64,000 nt of DNA. Origin: Galdieria partita. Lineage: Eukaryota > Rhodophyta > Bangiophyceae > Galdieriales > Galdieriaceae. This document shows, piece after piece, positions 20,433-30,842 of the stretch (position 1 is the stretch's first letter; every line of letters begins with the position of its first letter). A program made the translations under genes and the position numbers. Where the stretch lies: NCBI GenBank assembly GCA_025991245.1, contig BQMJ01000029.1, positions 169,995 to 233,994 of the forward strand, in the 5' to 3' direction. The notes beneath the pieces are model-generated. The model did not search any database. It worked only from the letters and a program-made list of their open reading frames with translations, and was not told the DNA's origin.

Positions 20433-22004
20433 TTATATTCTCATGTTACCTATGTGGTCTCGAATTCTTTGCATTCTTTGTACTAAGTCTTCAAAATGGA
20501 CATTTTGTTCTTCTGTTGGATGCAATGACCTAATGTTATTGAAACCAGTTTGTTCTCCACTTCTCAAAATTTGATCAAAACGCGGGAGAGTGGAAGGATA
20601 AGAATGTCTAGAAAGCGAATTGCTTCCTTCGTGCAATGCATGAACGAGACCTTCGTTGAATGGAGTCCATTCCGTAGCTCGGCTGCCAATATTGAATCGA
20701 AAACCAATTCTTAGAGCGCGTCCTCTCCGACCATTGATATCTTCATTTTGCAAGAGTCTTCTCTCTACTGGATTTTCCATCTGTCTTCTCTCTGCTGGAT
20801 TCTCATAAGGAGCTGTTCCACTTGAACTGTTATTTGAAAGATCTACAGGTGCTCTGCAAGTAGGACAGGACAACTATATTGCGCAATGTTTAGTTTCGTG
20901 AACATATAATAAACTTTTTAGAATACCTGTCTTTTCAACCAACTTAATAAACACTTTGGATGAAACATATGACCACATGAAAGTTTTTTGGCATGGCGCA
21001 TATCTTCTCTACAAATAATACAAGTTCTATCCACTCGGATCATTTCATCCCAAGTGGCATCTGGAAAGCGTTCATTCATAGTTGCCATCACTTGCTTATA
21101 TCGTAGATATTCTGTATAGTGCTTTTGGAGACGTCGAATAGTCATATACATATCTCGAACAATATGCAAAGGCAATGCATAGACCATATGTATATAAGTA
21201 AAGAATGACATATAGGCACACAACTGCAAAAAATCGGAAACAATTTCACTCCAAAACATCCAAACAGTACGAGGCTCCCATTGTCCACCGTGAGAAATAT
21301 CAATCATCACTAAAATATATTTGACTGAAGCAAACAATTGGGAAATTAATAAGATGCCAAACTATGCCAACAACAAATCAATATCTAATATGTGCAACGC
21401 AAAACTCAGCTTACTTCAAACGCAAATAGAACGAAAAAGGATGACCCCTTCAATATTACTCGTTGAATAGAGAATATCAAAAAACTCACGTCACAAACTG
21501 TTAACAGACACAAGAGACAAGATAGTCTCACACTTCGTTGCCAAGTTTGATTGGGAGTCTCTTCAACCTAAACAAGCGTCATCTTCAGCTTGGTAAAACA
21601 ACATACACTACACATACAAAGTCAACACGGTCTTTGGCAAGCCAATGAAATATTTTGAAAAACAACAAGACTGAGAACAAGACAAGGAAACCTATCCCAA
21701 ACTCTTCCCGAAAGATGGACATGGCCAGAAAAGTTTCCAGTACAGTTTCTTTGGTTCTAAAGGTCAACATTTCAACCTCTCTTGAGCGAAGGTTTCCTAA
21801 TAAAAGCAACTGTAGACCTTTGCCAACACACAACGCCAAAGAAGCCACAAAGTTTCCAAGTGCAAGTAAGGAAAACTTGGAAACCAAAAAATAATTGACT
21901 GCTCTATAGAAATATATTTGAAACCAGAAAGCTCGAAGAACAGCAAATATAACTAAGAAAAAGGAAGCACACATGTAGATCCAAAAGGAAACTCTCCAAA
22001 CCAT
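20433..22004 (-). CDS. HRD1: ERAD E3 ubiquitin ligase HRD1 (synoviolin)
   Basis: Four exons, 22004-21618, 21567-21415, 21361-20927 and 20873-20433, join in phase 0 and give 471 residues. Several N-terminal membrane helices align with HRD1 (FREEFGIGFLVLFSVLLFFK, KIFHWLAKDRVDF, GQWEPRTVWMFW), then DYLRY-like EYLRYKQVMATMNERFPDAT and a RING-H2 finger: CIICREDM, SCGHMFHPKCL, and, across the last intron, CPTCRAPV. The C-terminal cytosolic tail (about 150 residues) is polar, with repeated ERR(Q/L) elements. HRD1 forms the retrotranslocation channel and ubiquitinates misfolded ER proteins. Its ATG is only about 15 bases from the divergent ATG of the hydrolase at 22020, and its stop is 53 bases from the stop of the unknown membrane-protein gene. 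Confidence 0.93.
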
Positions 22005-22019
22005 ACTTCAAATGTGCCA

Positions 22020-23160
22020 ATGAAAGTTTATCAACCAAAGGCTTTTCAGCCTCCCTGTTGGACCCGACTTGGTGGACACTTTCAAACTATTTTTGGAAGT
22101 ATTTTTCCCATACCCAATATAAGATATGATAAAAGAAGACGTTTTTTCACTCCTGATGGAGATTTCTTTGATGTGGATATTGTTTTTGCCTGTGGCAAAC
22201 AGAAGCCTTATGTGGTTGTCTGCCATGGCTTGGAGTCTTCTGCGCACTCCTCACATTCTTTGAGAATAGTCGAAAGTTTTGCAGCTCTAGATTGGAATGT
22301 ATTTGCAATCAACTATAGAGGTTGTTCTGGAGTTCCCAATCGAACCTTGAGAACCTACCATGTTGGATTTACGGAAGACCTGGAACTGTTAACCAAAACT
22401 ATCTATGAAGATACAGAAGGAAGTTGTACAATATATTTGGCTGGTATTTCTTTGTTTTTATGTTAATTTATTTGTTTGTTCTATTTCATATCGAGGCTTT
22501 AGTTTAGGAGGGAATATTATTATCAAGTTTTTAGGTGAGTTGGGAAGCACAGCATATGAACGTCGTATATTAGGAGCCGCAGTTGCTTGCGTACCTCTCA
22601 ATCCCTTTTATTGTCAACCTAAAGCAGATCGAGGTATTTCCAAATGGATATATGTGAGAAGATTTCTATCTTCCTTTAAACAAAAAGCAGAAGAACAACA
22701 CAACAGATTTGCCAAAGCATTGGATATTCAACGATTGCGAAAGATAACTACTATAGGAGAACTTGATGACTATTATATATCTAAAGGTATAGAGTTTTGA
22801 TTGTGCTTGTCATAGTTACATTTATCATTTGAAGTGTTTGGTTTTAATGGAAAGGAAGACTATTATAGAAAGAATGGAGGTGAATTCTTTTTGCCTTTTG
22901 TAAGAGTACCTTTGCTTGTTCTTCAGTCAAAGAATGATCCTATTGTGGATACGGAACACTTGCCATGTCCTCAATTATTTGAATCTCTTCCTATTCATTT
23001 TGTAAGAATACTTGGTTGTTTGAAAGAATAACTTATGGAAACAATCTAGTTGTATACAGAGTATGGTGGACACTGTGGATATTTCAATGGATTCTTTCAA
23101 CCTTCTTATATGGCACAAGAACTTTCGCACTTTTTGTTGTTTGTCAATAAAAGTTGTTGA
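22020..23160 (+). CDS. Alpha/beta hydrolase, YheT/ABHD1-3 family
   Basis: Four exons, 22020-22443, 22496-22786, 22835-23001 and 23050-23160, give 330 residues. Family signatures are the N-terminal QPPCWTRLGGHFQTIFGS block, VVCHGLESS (oxyanion region), NYRGCSG, the nucleophile elbow GFSLGGN (created by the first splice: G|GC), VFGFNGKEDYYR, PLLVLQSKNDPIV (Asp) and YGGHCGYFNG (catalytic His). Relatives include bacterial YheT, yeast Eht1/Eeb1 (medium-chain ethyl ester synthase/esterase) and animal ABHD1/2/3 lipases; the substrate here is not deducible. ATG 22020 is the first in frame and is almost back-to-back with HRD1. Introns are 48-52 nt. Confidence 0.88.
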
Positions 23161-23294
23161 GATGATCATCGTCGTATGATTATCATTTGGGTGAGTGGAC
23201 TAATCATTGTTTTGGGTGGTGACTGAGAAAGATCAAATGGTAAGAAGAATGTAGTGAAATAACTTTTTACTAAAGGAGACAAAAAAAGGGAGAT

Positions 23295-23954
23295 AGCATT
23301 CTCACATATAATGGAGGTTGTGTTTTAGCTATGGCAGGACATAACTGTGTTGCTATTGCTGCTGACCGAAGATTTGGTGTTCAACAAGTAAGTTTGAGTT
23401 TCATATTGAAGGATTGACTATTTATGGAAAAGTAGACAACGATAGGCACAGATACAACGCGAATATTCAAAATCAACGATAGACTCATGTTGGGTCTTAC
23501 TGGTTTGCGTACCGATGTTACAACGCTGTATAACCGTTTTGTTCAACGACTCAATTTGTATCGCCTACGAGAAGAAAGAGAAATCAAACCTTCATCCTTT
23601 TCAAATATGGTGGCTTCCACTTTATACAGTAGAAGATTCTCTCCTTATTTTGTGGAACCTGTTGTGGCTGGCTTAACTGAAAAGGGCGAACCCTATTTAT
23701 GTGCACAAGATCTTTTAGGTGCACCTCTATTTGCAAATGATTTTGTTGTAAGTGGTACTTGTGCAGAAAGTCTGTATGGCACAAGTGAAACTTTTTGGAA
23801 ACCCGATCTCTCCCCTGCAGAACTATTTGAAGTTACTAGTCAGTCGTTATTAGCAGCAGTAGATCGAGACTGTCTTAGTGGTTGGGGTGCAGTTGTCCAT
23901 ATGATTACCTTGGATGGTATTGAAACCAGATTACTTAAAGCACGTATGGATTAG
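23295..23954 (+). CDS. PSMB3: 20S proteasome subunit beta-3 (5' end unresolved)
   Basis: Two exons are clear: one ending at 23387 ([28 protein letters not shown]) and 23436-23954, joined across a 48 nt GTAAGT...GTAG intron. Diagnostic beta-3 blocks are [47 protein letters not shown] and the C-terminal LKARMD. Beta-3 is a structural, non-catalytic subunit of the 20S proteasome beta ring. The reading frame begins around 23277, but no in-frame ATG precedes SILTYNGG. A tiny first exon, probably near the ATG at 23238 with its GTAAGA donor, must supply the start, but I could not make the phase fit. Codons 23295 onward are certain. Confidence 0.88.
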
Positions 23955-24022
23955 GACTCTTGATAATATGAAACATTGATTGTTCAAGTAATTTGCCATA
24001 TTCTAGTCTTCCACCAATCATT

Positions 24023-24732
24023 TCAGTGATCATCACGATGACATTTTTCAACCTCAATTTCTAGGCTTTTGTTTCTTCTGATATTGAAAAAGAATTTTCG
24101 AATCCATTCTGCACATTCTTCTTCCAGTATACCACCCATAAAAGTTATTTGATGGAATGGATGGTCTACTTGAACAAGTGGATACTACAAAAACAACAAG
24201 ATATCAGAGGAAAACAATAAGAACTGCAACTTACCCAACTTTCGATAGCACCCAGTCGAAAATCTTTGGCTCCATAAACTACCAAAGATACTCTAGCAAG
24301 TTGTAAAGCAGATAGACACATAGCACAAGGTTCCAAAGTACTATAAAGAGTAGTATTCAATAATCTCCAGTTTCCACAAACTTTTGCTCCTGCTGTACAC
24401 TAGAATTAGGATTATAAGCAGTATCATAGCCAAAACTTGCCTTGGATGCACTGCAGCTCTGCGTGTTGGGTAGGATCTTTGGTTGTTTCTACTTGGTTTC
24501 TACCTTTTGCTATCACTTCTCCTTTGGCATTCACTAATACAGCTCCAATAGGAACTTCTCTTTGATAAAAAGATTGCTTGGCCAACTCCAACGCTATTCT
24601 CATAAAATGCTCATGTTGACTTTGGCACACAAGTGTATTAGAATACTTTTGCCAAACGATTCTTGCTCTCTTCTTCTGATACAACCAACCAGGAGTAGCT
24701 ACATGTTGGGGAATGACAAACAACACAGTCAT
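24023..24732 (-). CDS. TADA: tRNA adenosine-34 deaminase, TadA type
   Basis: Three exons, 24732-24441, 24392-24235 and 24184-24023, give 203 residues. The deaminase zinc site is complete: HAELQ (His plus proton-shuttle Glu) and PCAMC (two Cys). REVPIGAVLVNAKGEVI, TTLYSTLEPCAMC and the C-terminal GGILEEECAEWIRKFF match bacterial TadA and plant plastid TADA more than cytosolic ADAT2. It converts A34 to inosine in the tRNA-Arg(ACG) anticodon. About 40 residues precede the catalytic domain (start HEHFMRIALELAK), consistent with an organelle transit peptide. The first intron has a GC-AG boundary (AAG|GCAAGT...GTACAG). The gene is divergent from the DUF815 gene, 58 bases between ATGs, and convergent with PSMB3. 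Confidence 0.88.
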
Positions 24733-24790
24733 CTTTTGAGGAATCCTAAAGTAATTGGAGAATCCACTTTGTAAGATTTTGTTGGATCAG

Positions 24791-27029
24791 ATGAAACTTT
24801 TCAGAGAGAGGAAGAGGAAACATATATGTGGCTTTACTGAAGTTCACTACCAGTTTGGGGGTAGTAGAGACGGAGAAGCAATCTTTCGAGGTATTCGAGA
24901 TACCAAAGAAAACAGTTCGAAGACTCCCTTTTATGCAGATTGGAACAATTTTCGTTCTCACTCCAGTTTTACTTCTAGGAGGGTGACTTTTGGCCAAAGT
25001 AGGTTTCTCAATAATGTTTATTTTGAAAATTTGAGTGTTTGGTTTTTGGGGATATAGAAAATTCACAATATTGCCGTGCTAAACGTGGTTCGAGCGCCTT
25101 TTGGAGTCAAGTCCTTATTGGGGCTTGTAGAAGAAAGTCATGGGCAACTTATTGTGCTCTAGATGACCATGTAGCAAACAAAAAATCCAACGAGTCTCGA
25201 TATTTTCCTTCAAATGGTTGCACAGATAATTCTAGTGGACCAAAGACAGCTGCCAGTCGTTCACATCAAGACTCGTCACGTTTAGAGAAAGCAGATATAG
25301 CACTGAAAGGTCAGATGGACAAGATTGAAAGAAGCACGACTGATGTACAAGCCAACGAATCTACTAAAATAGCTTTAAGACCTCATCATATAGTTAAATT
25401 GTTGGATTCTTTGGTCTTTTATGATGACATTCTTCGACATGACCCTTTATGTGAAGCTGCAGTAGATTTAGTTGAGAATTTAGCGACTCATTGGAATAAG
25501 GAAAAGAAATCTTCAAGTTTGGATGAACAAGGAGAGGAAAATGATGATGATGATGATGATTATGAGGACGATGAAGTGGAAACCGAGTTGGAAGAATATG
25601 ATTCTGAAGATTTGGTATCTGCAATATCTCAACTGACCAATTCTAATAGCAATTCAACGGAGCGCAGTTATTTTTCAACGACTTCATTTTTACCTTTGGG
25701 TTTGTCTTTGTCTCATCAAGGAAAGAAGAGCACTAGTCTTTTCGAAGCTTGTAAAGCATATCTTAGAGTTTTAGCAGAATTCAACTCTTCATGGGAAGAC
25801 CATTTTATCCAACTTGTTCTTTTTTATAGTAATAATTCCTTTACTCGAGCTTGTATTCGAGCTGAAGGTGTCCATTCTAAGCTTCAGCCATGTATTGTTG
25901 CCAGTGCTTGTCGTGACTTGTGTGCATTGGAACAACTCTACCGATATTTAAACCCAGATATTCTTTCTTATTGGGTGAATGAAATATCTCCAGAACTTGG
26001 CCAGCTATTTTATTTAGATGGCAAGGTTGCCTCATCTTCGTATTATCAAGTAAAGGACAAAGATGATATAGCACTGGCAGAATTGATGAAAGAATCCTAC
26101 TGTCGATGGCCAGAACTTGTAGAAGAATTGATCAAAAGATATGGAAAGAGAGGTTGTGGTGTGTTTGCCGTAAATTACGTATTTCGATATGTCGGCTCTT
26201 CCAATCAAAATTTCCTTCCTTTGGAGAGTTTTGATAGTGTACATTTAGATGAGCTTACTGGAATGGAGGAACACAAGGTAGCTTTTATGAAGAACTTAGA
26301 GTTGTTCTTGAGTGGCAAAAGAGCGCACAATGTCCTTTTGATTGGTTCTCGAGGAACAGGGAAGTCATCATTAGTCAAGGCAGTTGCACAAGCAAATTTT
26401 GAACGTGGTTTACGTATCATTCAATTGGATGATGCTTTGGAACTTCGAGAACTTCGCAATTCTTATTCAGAAATGTCTCGTTTACCACAGCGGTTTCTCG
26501 TATTTATGGATGATATTGGTGCAGACATGACCAGTGAGGAAATTCGTGCGTTAAAGTCTGTAATGGAAGGTGGCTTACAAACTATTCCCTCGAATATTCT
26601 TATTGTAGCTACTTGCAATCGCAGAAGTTTGTTATTTCCTGAGGTTGCTAGAGCAGAGTCAAGTTATCGATATCGTGGAGGAGAAGATGTCAACATGTGG
26701 GATGCAGAAGAGGAACGTTTGGGTTTGGGAGAACGGTTTGGACTTGTATTAACTTTTGCTCCTCCCGATTCGAAGAGATATGTACAAGTTGTGAAGCATT
26801 TAGCTCATTGTTATTCCCTCAATCCTCATGATGGTATGTATACATTTTCATTCATATTATGAATGCTTTACAGTTGTTGTGTTTCTTAGATTTTCTTATA
26901 CAAAGAGCTGTCGATTTTGCCAAACGGAAAAATAGCTATTCAGGTAGAACAGCCAAACAATTTATTATACAGATATGGAGTGAGCAAGCCTATCTTCAGG
27001 ATTCCTGGAAATCTGATAAGAATGGATGA
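24791..27029 (+). CDS. AAA+ ATPase of the DUF815 family
   Basis: Three exons, 24791-24998, 25058-26833 and 26890-27029, give 707 residues. The C-terminal ATPase core starts near residue 450: VLLIGSRGTGKSSLVKAVA (Walker A), RFLVFMDDIG (Walker B), LKSVMEGGLQTIPSN, NILIVATCNRRSLLFPE (sensor 1) and RFGLVLTF, ending with RAVDFAKRKNSYSGRTAKQF across the last intron. This is the bacterial-type DUF815 ATPase (Pfam PF05673), a family without a firmly known substrate. The roughly 300-residue N-terminal part is less conserved and includes an acidic run encoded by GAT repeats (about 25539-25580). The basic N-terminus could be a plastid or mitochondrial presequence. Exon 1 depends on the GTAGGT donor and is moderately sure. 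Confidence 0.82.
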
Positions 27030-27146
27030 GATTTTGTCATTACAGCAAATATATTGCAACTCATGTATTATCGCATATAGTGACTTGGGTAATGCTTTTA
27101 TAAACAATATCTAAAGTGGGCAATGTTGGATAATAATTTCTATTCA

Positions 27147-28412
27147 TTATTTTTTTCTATTTTTGTTTCTTCTCTGCAGTTGTTCAGCACATTTTCGATT
27201 GTATCCAATAATCAAAGGCTGTTCCTTTTGAAAGAAAGGACTTGCATTGTACTCAGTGGTTGGATCCAAGACATCTCGATATGCTTTCTTTCTTGTGGAA
27301 TTTTTAAGTTTCTGTTGTTTTTCCATATATTGGTCTTCACATAGAATAAGATTAAGGGCATTTCGTCCCGTCTGAGGTTTTGGAATAGGAAACTAGACAA
27401 ACCAACGGTCATTCCTCTATACAAACAAAATGTTTCCATCAACAACACTTACAATAGTTCCCCTAAGGTTATTCTTCTTTCTTCTGGGAGGAAAAACCAA
27501 TAAATTTCCTTGTTTATCGGTTTTACAAGTTGTCCTCAAAAGAGTGTGATTTCCACAATGAGGACAGAATAGTCGTTCCACTTCCTTTGTAATATGAAAG
27601 CACGACTCACATTGAAGAACAAAGGATTTCAATTTCTTTACTCGTCTTCCATCCGGTGATATCAATACAAGACCCATCTGAAGCAACAAATTCTGCATAG
27701 AAAAGTCGCTAGTCATACAACTCACTCTGTTCTCTTGAGCAGAAGATTCTCTTGGAATACACTTTTGTGAATTCTGCATCAAAGAATCAACATTCTCTCC
27801 ATGAATCCAGACGTCAAAACTGTCTGTTGCTATTTCTTCCTTTAGTTGAATATCAGAAAATGCAGTTTCTATCTGTTTGACTGTTGAACCATCTTCTTCA
27901 GCTCCTTCTACTGTGGAATGACCCAATTCCCAACTCTTCGATTCTCCAAGGTCACCTGGCAAGTGTTCAATGATCTCAGGTTTTAGAAACTTCCGGCCAT
28001 TTCTTTCCAATTCCAACGTCAAAGTCAAGGAAAGTACATGAATATCAACTCGAGATAGATGAGAATAATCTCCAGTACGACGTGCAAAGTCCACAACTGC
28101 AACCTCTCTTTAATACAAATCTATTTGTTCTACAAGACTACTCATACCTGCTTTGACCGAAGAGCTGTTGGGTTCTCTTACAATAAGAACGGACTCCAAA
28201 TGCTGTAAACGCCTTCTTGCCTGGGCATCCCTGACTTCTTGTATAACTAGTGGACTCGTATAAATATAAAATGCTGAACCATTTTCAGTTTGTCCTAAAG
28301 TTGCTCTATGAAATATTTGTTCATCGCCATGAATCAAAGCACTCGTATCGACTACCAGTCGCATATCAACGACATTTGGAATTGACGACGCCGTAGGACT
28401 TGGAAGCCTCAT
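27147..28412 (-). CDS. NOB1: NOB1 endonuclease of 18S rRNA 3' maturation
   Basis: Three exons, 28412-28148, 28105-27453 and 27392-27147, give 387 residues. The N-terminal PIN nuclease domain starts MRLVVDTSALIHGD (catalytic Asp) and includes VIQEVRDAQAR and DFARRTGDYSHLSRVDIHVLSLT. The zinc ribbon (LQCESCFHITKEVERLFCPHCG, four Cys) is preceded by the NOB1 signature TSDFSMQNLLLQMGL and followed by a basic C-terminus (PKPQTGRNAL, EDQYMEKQQ). NOB1 cuts 20S pre-rRNA at site D in the cytoplasm. I placed the start at 28412; a later Met at 28364 is also possible and closer to other NOB1 proteins. It is head-to-head with ribosomal protein S9, ATGs about 14 bases apart. Confidence 0.92.
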
Positions 28413-28426
28413 ACTACTAGTCAAGT

Positions 28427-29111
28427 ATGGGAAAGAATTATAGAACATGTGAGTAGCTTGATGAGAAATTCTTACTCTTTGTTTTAGCTAATTACGAAAA
28501 GGCTCAAAAACATATCGAACACCTCGTAGACCCTTTGAGAAGGAAAGATTGGATGCTGAGTTAAAGCTCGTTGGAGAATATGGTTTAAGAAATAAGCGAG
28601 AATTGTGGCGTGTAGAGTTTGCCTTGTCCAAAATTCGTGCTGCAGCAAGAGACTTACTTACGTTGGAAGAAAAAGATCCACGTCGAATATTTGAAGGAAA
28701 TGCTCTTTTGCGTCGTCTAACACGCTTTGGTCTGCTTGATGAAACACGTCAGTCTCTTGATCACGTATTATCTCTTAAAGTACAAGATTTATTGGAGAGA
28801 AGATTGCAGACTCAAGTATTGAAATTGGGTTTAGCCAAGTCGATTCATCACGCTCGAGTATTGATTCGTCAAAGACACATTCGGTGCGTATATCTTTTTC
28901 TATTTTCTCTTTGCTGTTTTAACCATTTCATAGAGTTGGAAAGCAGTTGGTTAATGTTCCCTCTTTTATGGTTCGTGTGGATTCACAGAAACATATTGAC
29001 TTTTCTTTGGATTCACCATTTGGTGGTGGTCGTCCTGGTAGAGTAAAAAGACGCAAGTTGAGAGAAGCCTCAAAAAGAGAAGCTGGAGGTGATGAGGAAG
29101 AAGAAGATTAA
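28427..29111 (+). CDS. RPS9: Cytosolic 40S ribosomal protein S9 (uS4)
   Basis: Three exons, 28427-28448, 28502-28883 and 28934-29111, give 193 residues. The first exon is only seven codons plus one base (MGKNYRT); the join gives [20 protein letters not shown], equivalent to the start of eukaryotic S9. Other hallmarks are [33 protein letters not shown], the S4 domain [20 protein letters not shown], and [17 protein letters not shown] with an acidic tail. It is an early-binding protein of the 40S body near the mRNA entry channel. The gene shares a very short divergent intergenic space with NOB1. Introns are 53 and 50 nt. Confidence 0.95.
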
Positions 29112-29165
29112 TCAATAAAGATCAAATCATTCGATTATCACACAAACACACTTTTATTTGGCTAT

Positions 29166-30669
29166 TTAAGGTGCCAAAGCTGGTGCTCGAACAAATGCTC
29201 CCAAAGTATGGAACAATAGTCTTACGTCTTGAAGAGGATTTCCTTTGGCAACCGTCTTATAAAGATAAGAATCAAAAGTCATCTGCTGCACGTATTCATC
29301 TTCACAAAGTTCAACAAATGCTTCACGAGCAATATTATTACGATAAAATACTGCCTGTAATATATCCAATACTTTATAAGTAGACCAATATTTTTGATCC
29401 CATCTCTTTAAGTAAGTCTCTTTCAATTCTGATTCGGAAGGAATTCTTTCGCCTTGTTGAGAAATTTCTGCAATTGCTTCTGCACACATACGTCCCGACT
29501 TGGCAGCAAAATAAATACCTTCACCGGAACATTTAGTTACATAACCTGCAGCATCACCAACTAGAGCAACTCTTCCAACTACTCTTCGTGGTCGAGGATG
29601 TTCAGGAATAGGATGTGCTTCCACTTTAATAATATGACCGCCACTCAATTTCGATGCTGCTCTTGTACGTATGGCAGCTTGATACTTTTTAATAGAAGGT
29701 CGATCAAGAACTGTTCCTGTTCCTACTCCAACGTGATCATATTTGGGAAAAACCCAAGCATAGAAATCAGGTGATACATCATCTCCCACATACATCTCTG
29801 CAAGTTCCTCATAATAGGCCATCTTTTCTGGAGGCAGTCGGATTCTTTCTTGAAATGCAATGGCATAGTTGTAATCACCAGCATCGATAACCTTTGCAAC
29901 ACGTGAGTTGGCACCATCCGCTCCAATAATCATATCTACTTGCAGTGTATTGGGCTTTCCTACTCCATTTCCTTTTTCTGAAAAGTCACTATAGCAAATG
30001 ACATAAGGTTCCCGATCTGTTTTAGGTAATACAATATCCGTAACCAGTCCATGAATAGCTTGTGCTCCGTGTCGAATGGCTCGTTCTCGAAGAAAAGAGT
30101 CCAAAACTTCTCTTCTGGTCATTCCAATGTATTCATGTGGCTTCAAAGTCCTACCAACATCCACTTCTCTATTGGATGGTGATATCATTTTCATACGACG
30201 TACTTTTCGGTCAACAATATCCAAAGGTAAACCAAACTCTTCAATCATACACAAAGGTATGGCACCACCACAAGGCTTAGCGTTATCCCACTTCCTTTCA
30301 AAAATAAAAGTCTCAATTCCAGCTCTTGCAAGTGACTCTGCAGCTGAAGATCCACCAGGGCCACCACCAACTACTGCAACACGGAGTTTGGCCTCCAACA
30401 AAGTCTTTCAAGGAAACATGTATTAGCTCAATGAAAATAACTTTTTTTTTTTATAAAAACAATGAAGTTACCTTGAAGTGGTTATATCTTGAAAAGTGAG
30501 TTCTTAATAAAGAGGGACGAAGTACCCTTTGCGGAATAAAGTGACAACAACCAACATTTTTGCAAGAAAATTTCAATGAGCCTCTTTGTATATTACTACA
30601 GTCTAAACTAGCAAAGGATATGGGAGAAACAAAGCCAGTGTTGGATCCAATAAAGAAATTCTGCAACAT
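29166..30669 (-). CDS. CHLP: Geranylgeranyl diphosphate/chlorophyll reductase, plastid
   Basis: Two exons, 30669-30472 and 30404-29166, give about 478 residues. Exon 1 (66 residues, MLQNFFIGSNTG to HFSRYNHFK) is rich in Ser/Arg/Lys with an early Phe, fitting a plastid transit peptide. The mature part begins with the FAD dinucleotide-binding motif VAVVGGGPGGSSAAESLARAG, then CGGAIP, IGADGANSRVAKVI, and the second FAD motif VALVGDAAGYVTKCSGEGIYFA. CHLP reduces the geranylgeranyl chain to phytyl for chlorophyll, tocopherol and phylloquinone. The ATG at 30669 is the first in frame; upstream codons to 30687 have none. It is divergent from the RBM34-like gene by 173 bases. This gene is the strongest evidence for a photosynthetic host. 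Confidence 0.95.
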
Positions 30670-30842
30670 GCTGTTCTCAGATCTCAAAAAACCTCACACT
30701 GCAGTCACTCCGATAAATATTCAAATGATGAATGTCCAGTTGGAATTGTGATTCTTTACTCAGTCGGTGATGATTACTTTGTTTTGACAAACACAAGACA
30801 AACACTGAAGCTCTTAGCATTATTTAAATAGAAAAAGGTATC

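Noticed and set aside
21360-21420. Apparent one-base frame problem at the second intron of HRD1
   Set aside because: Recounting the bases showed the acceptor is followed by TTT GGC in phase 0, so the GTAAGC...CATAG intron is canonical and the protein aligns with HRD1.
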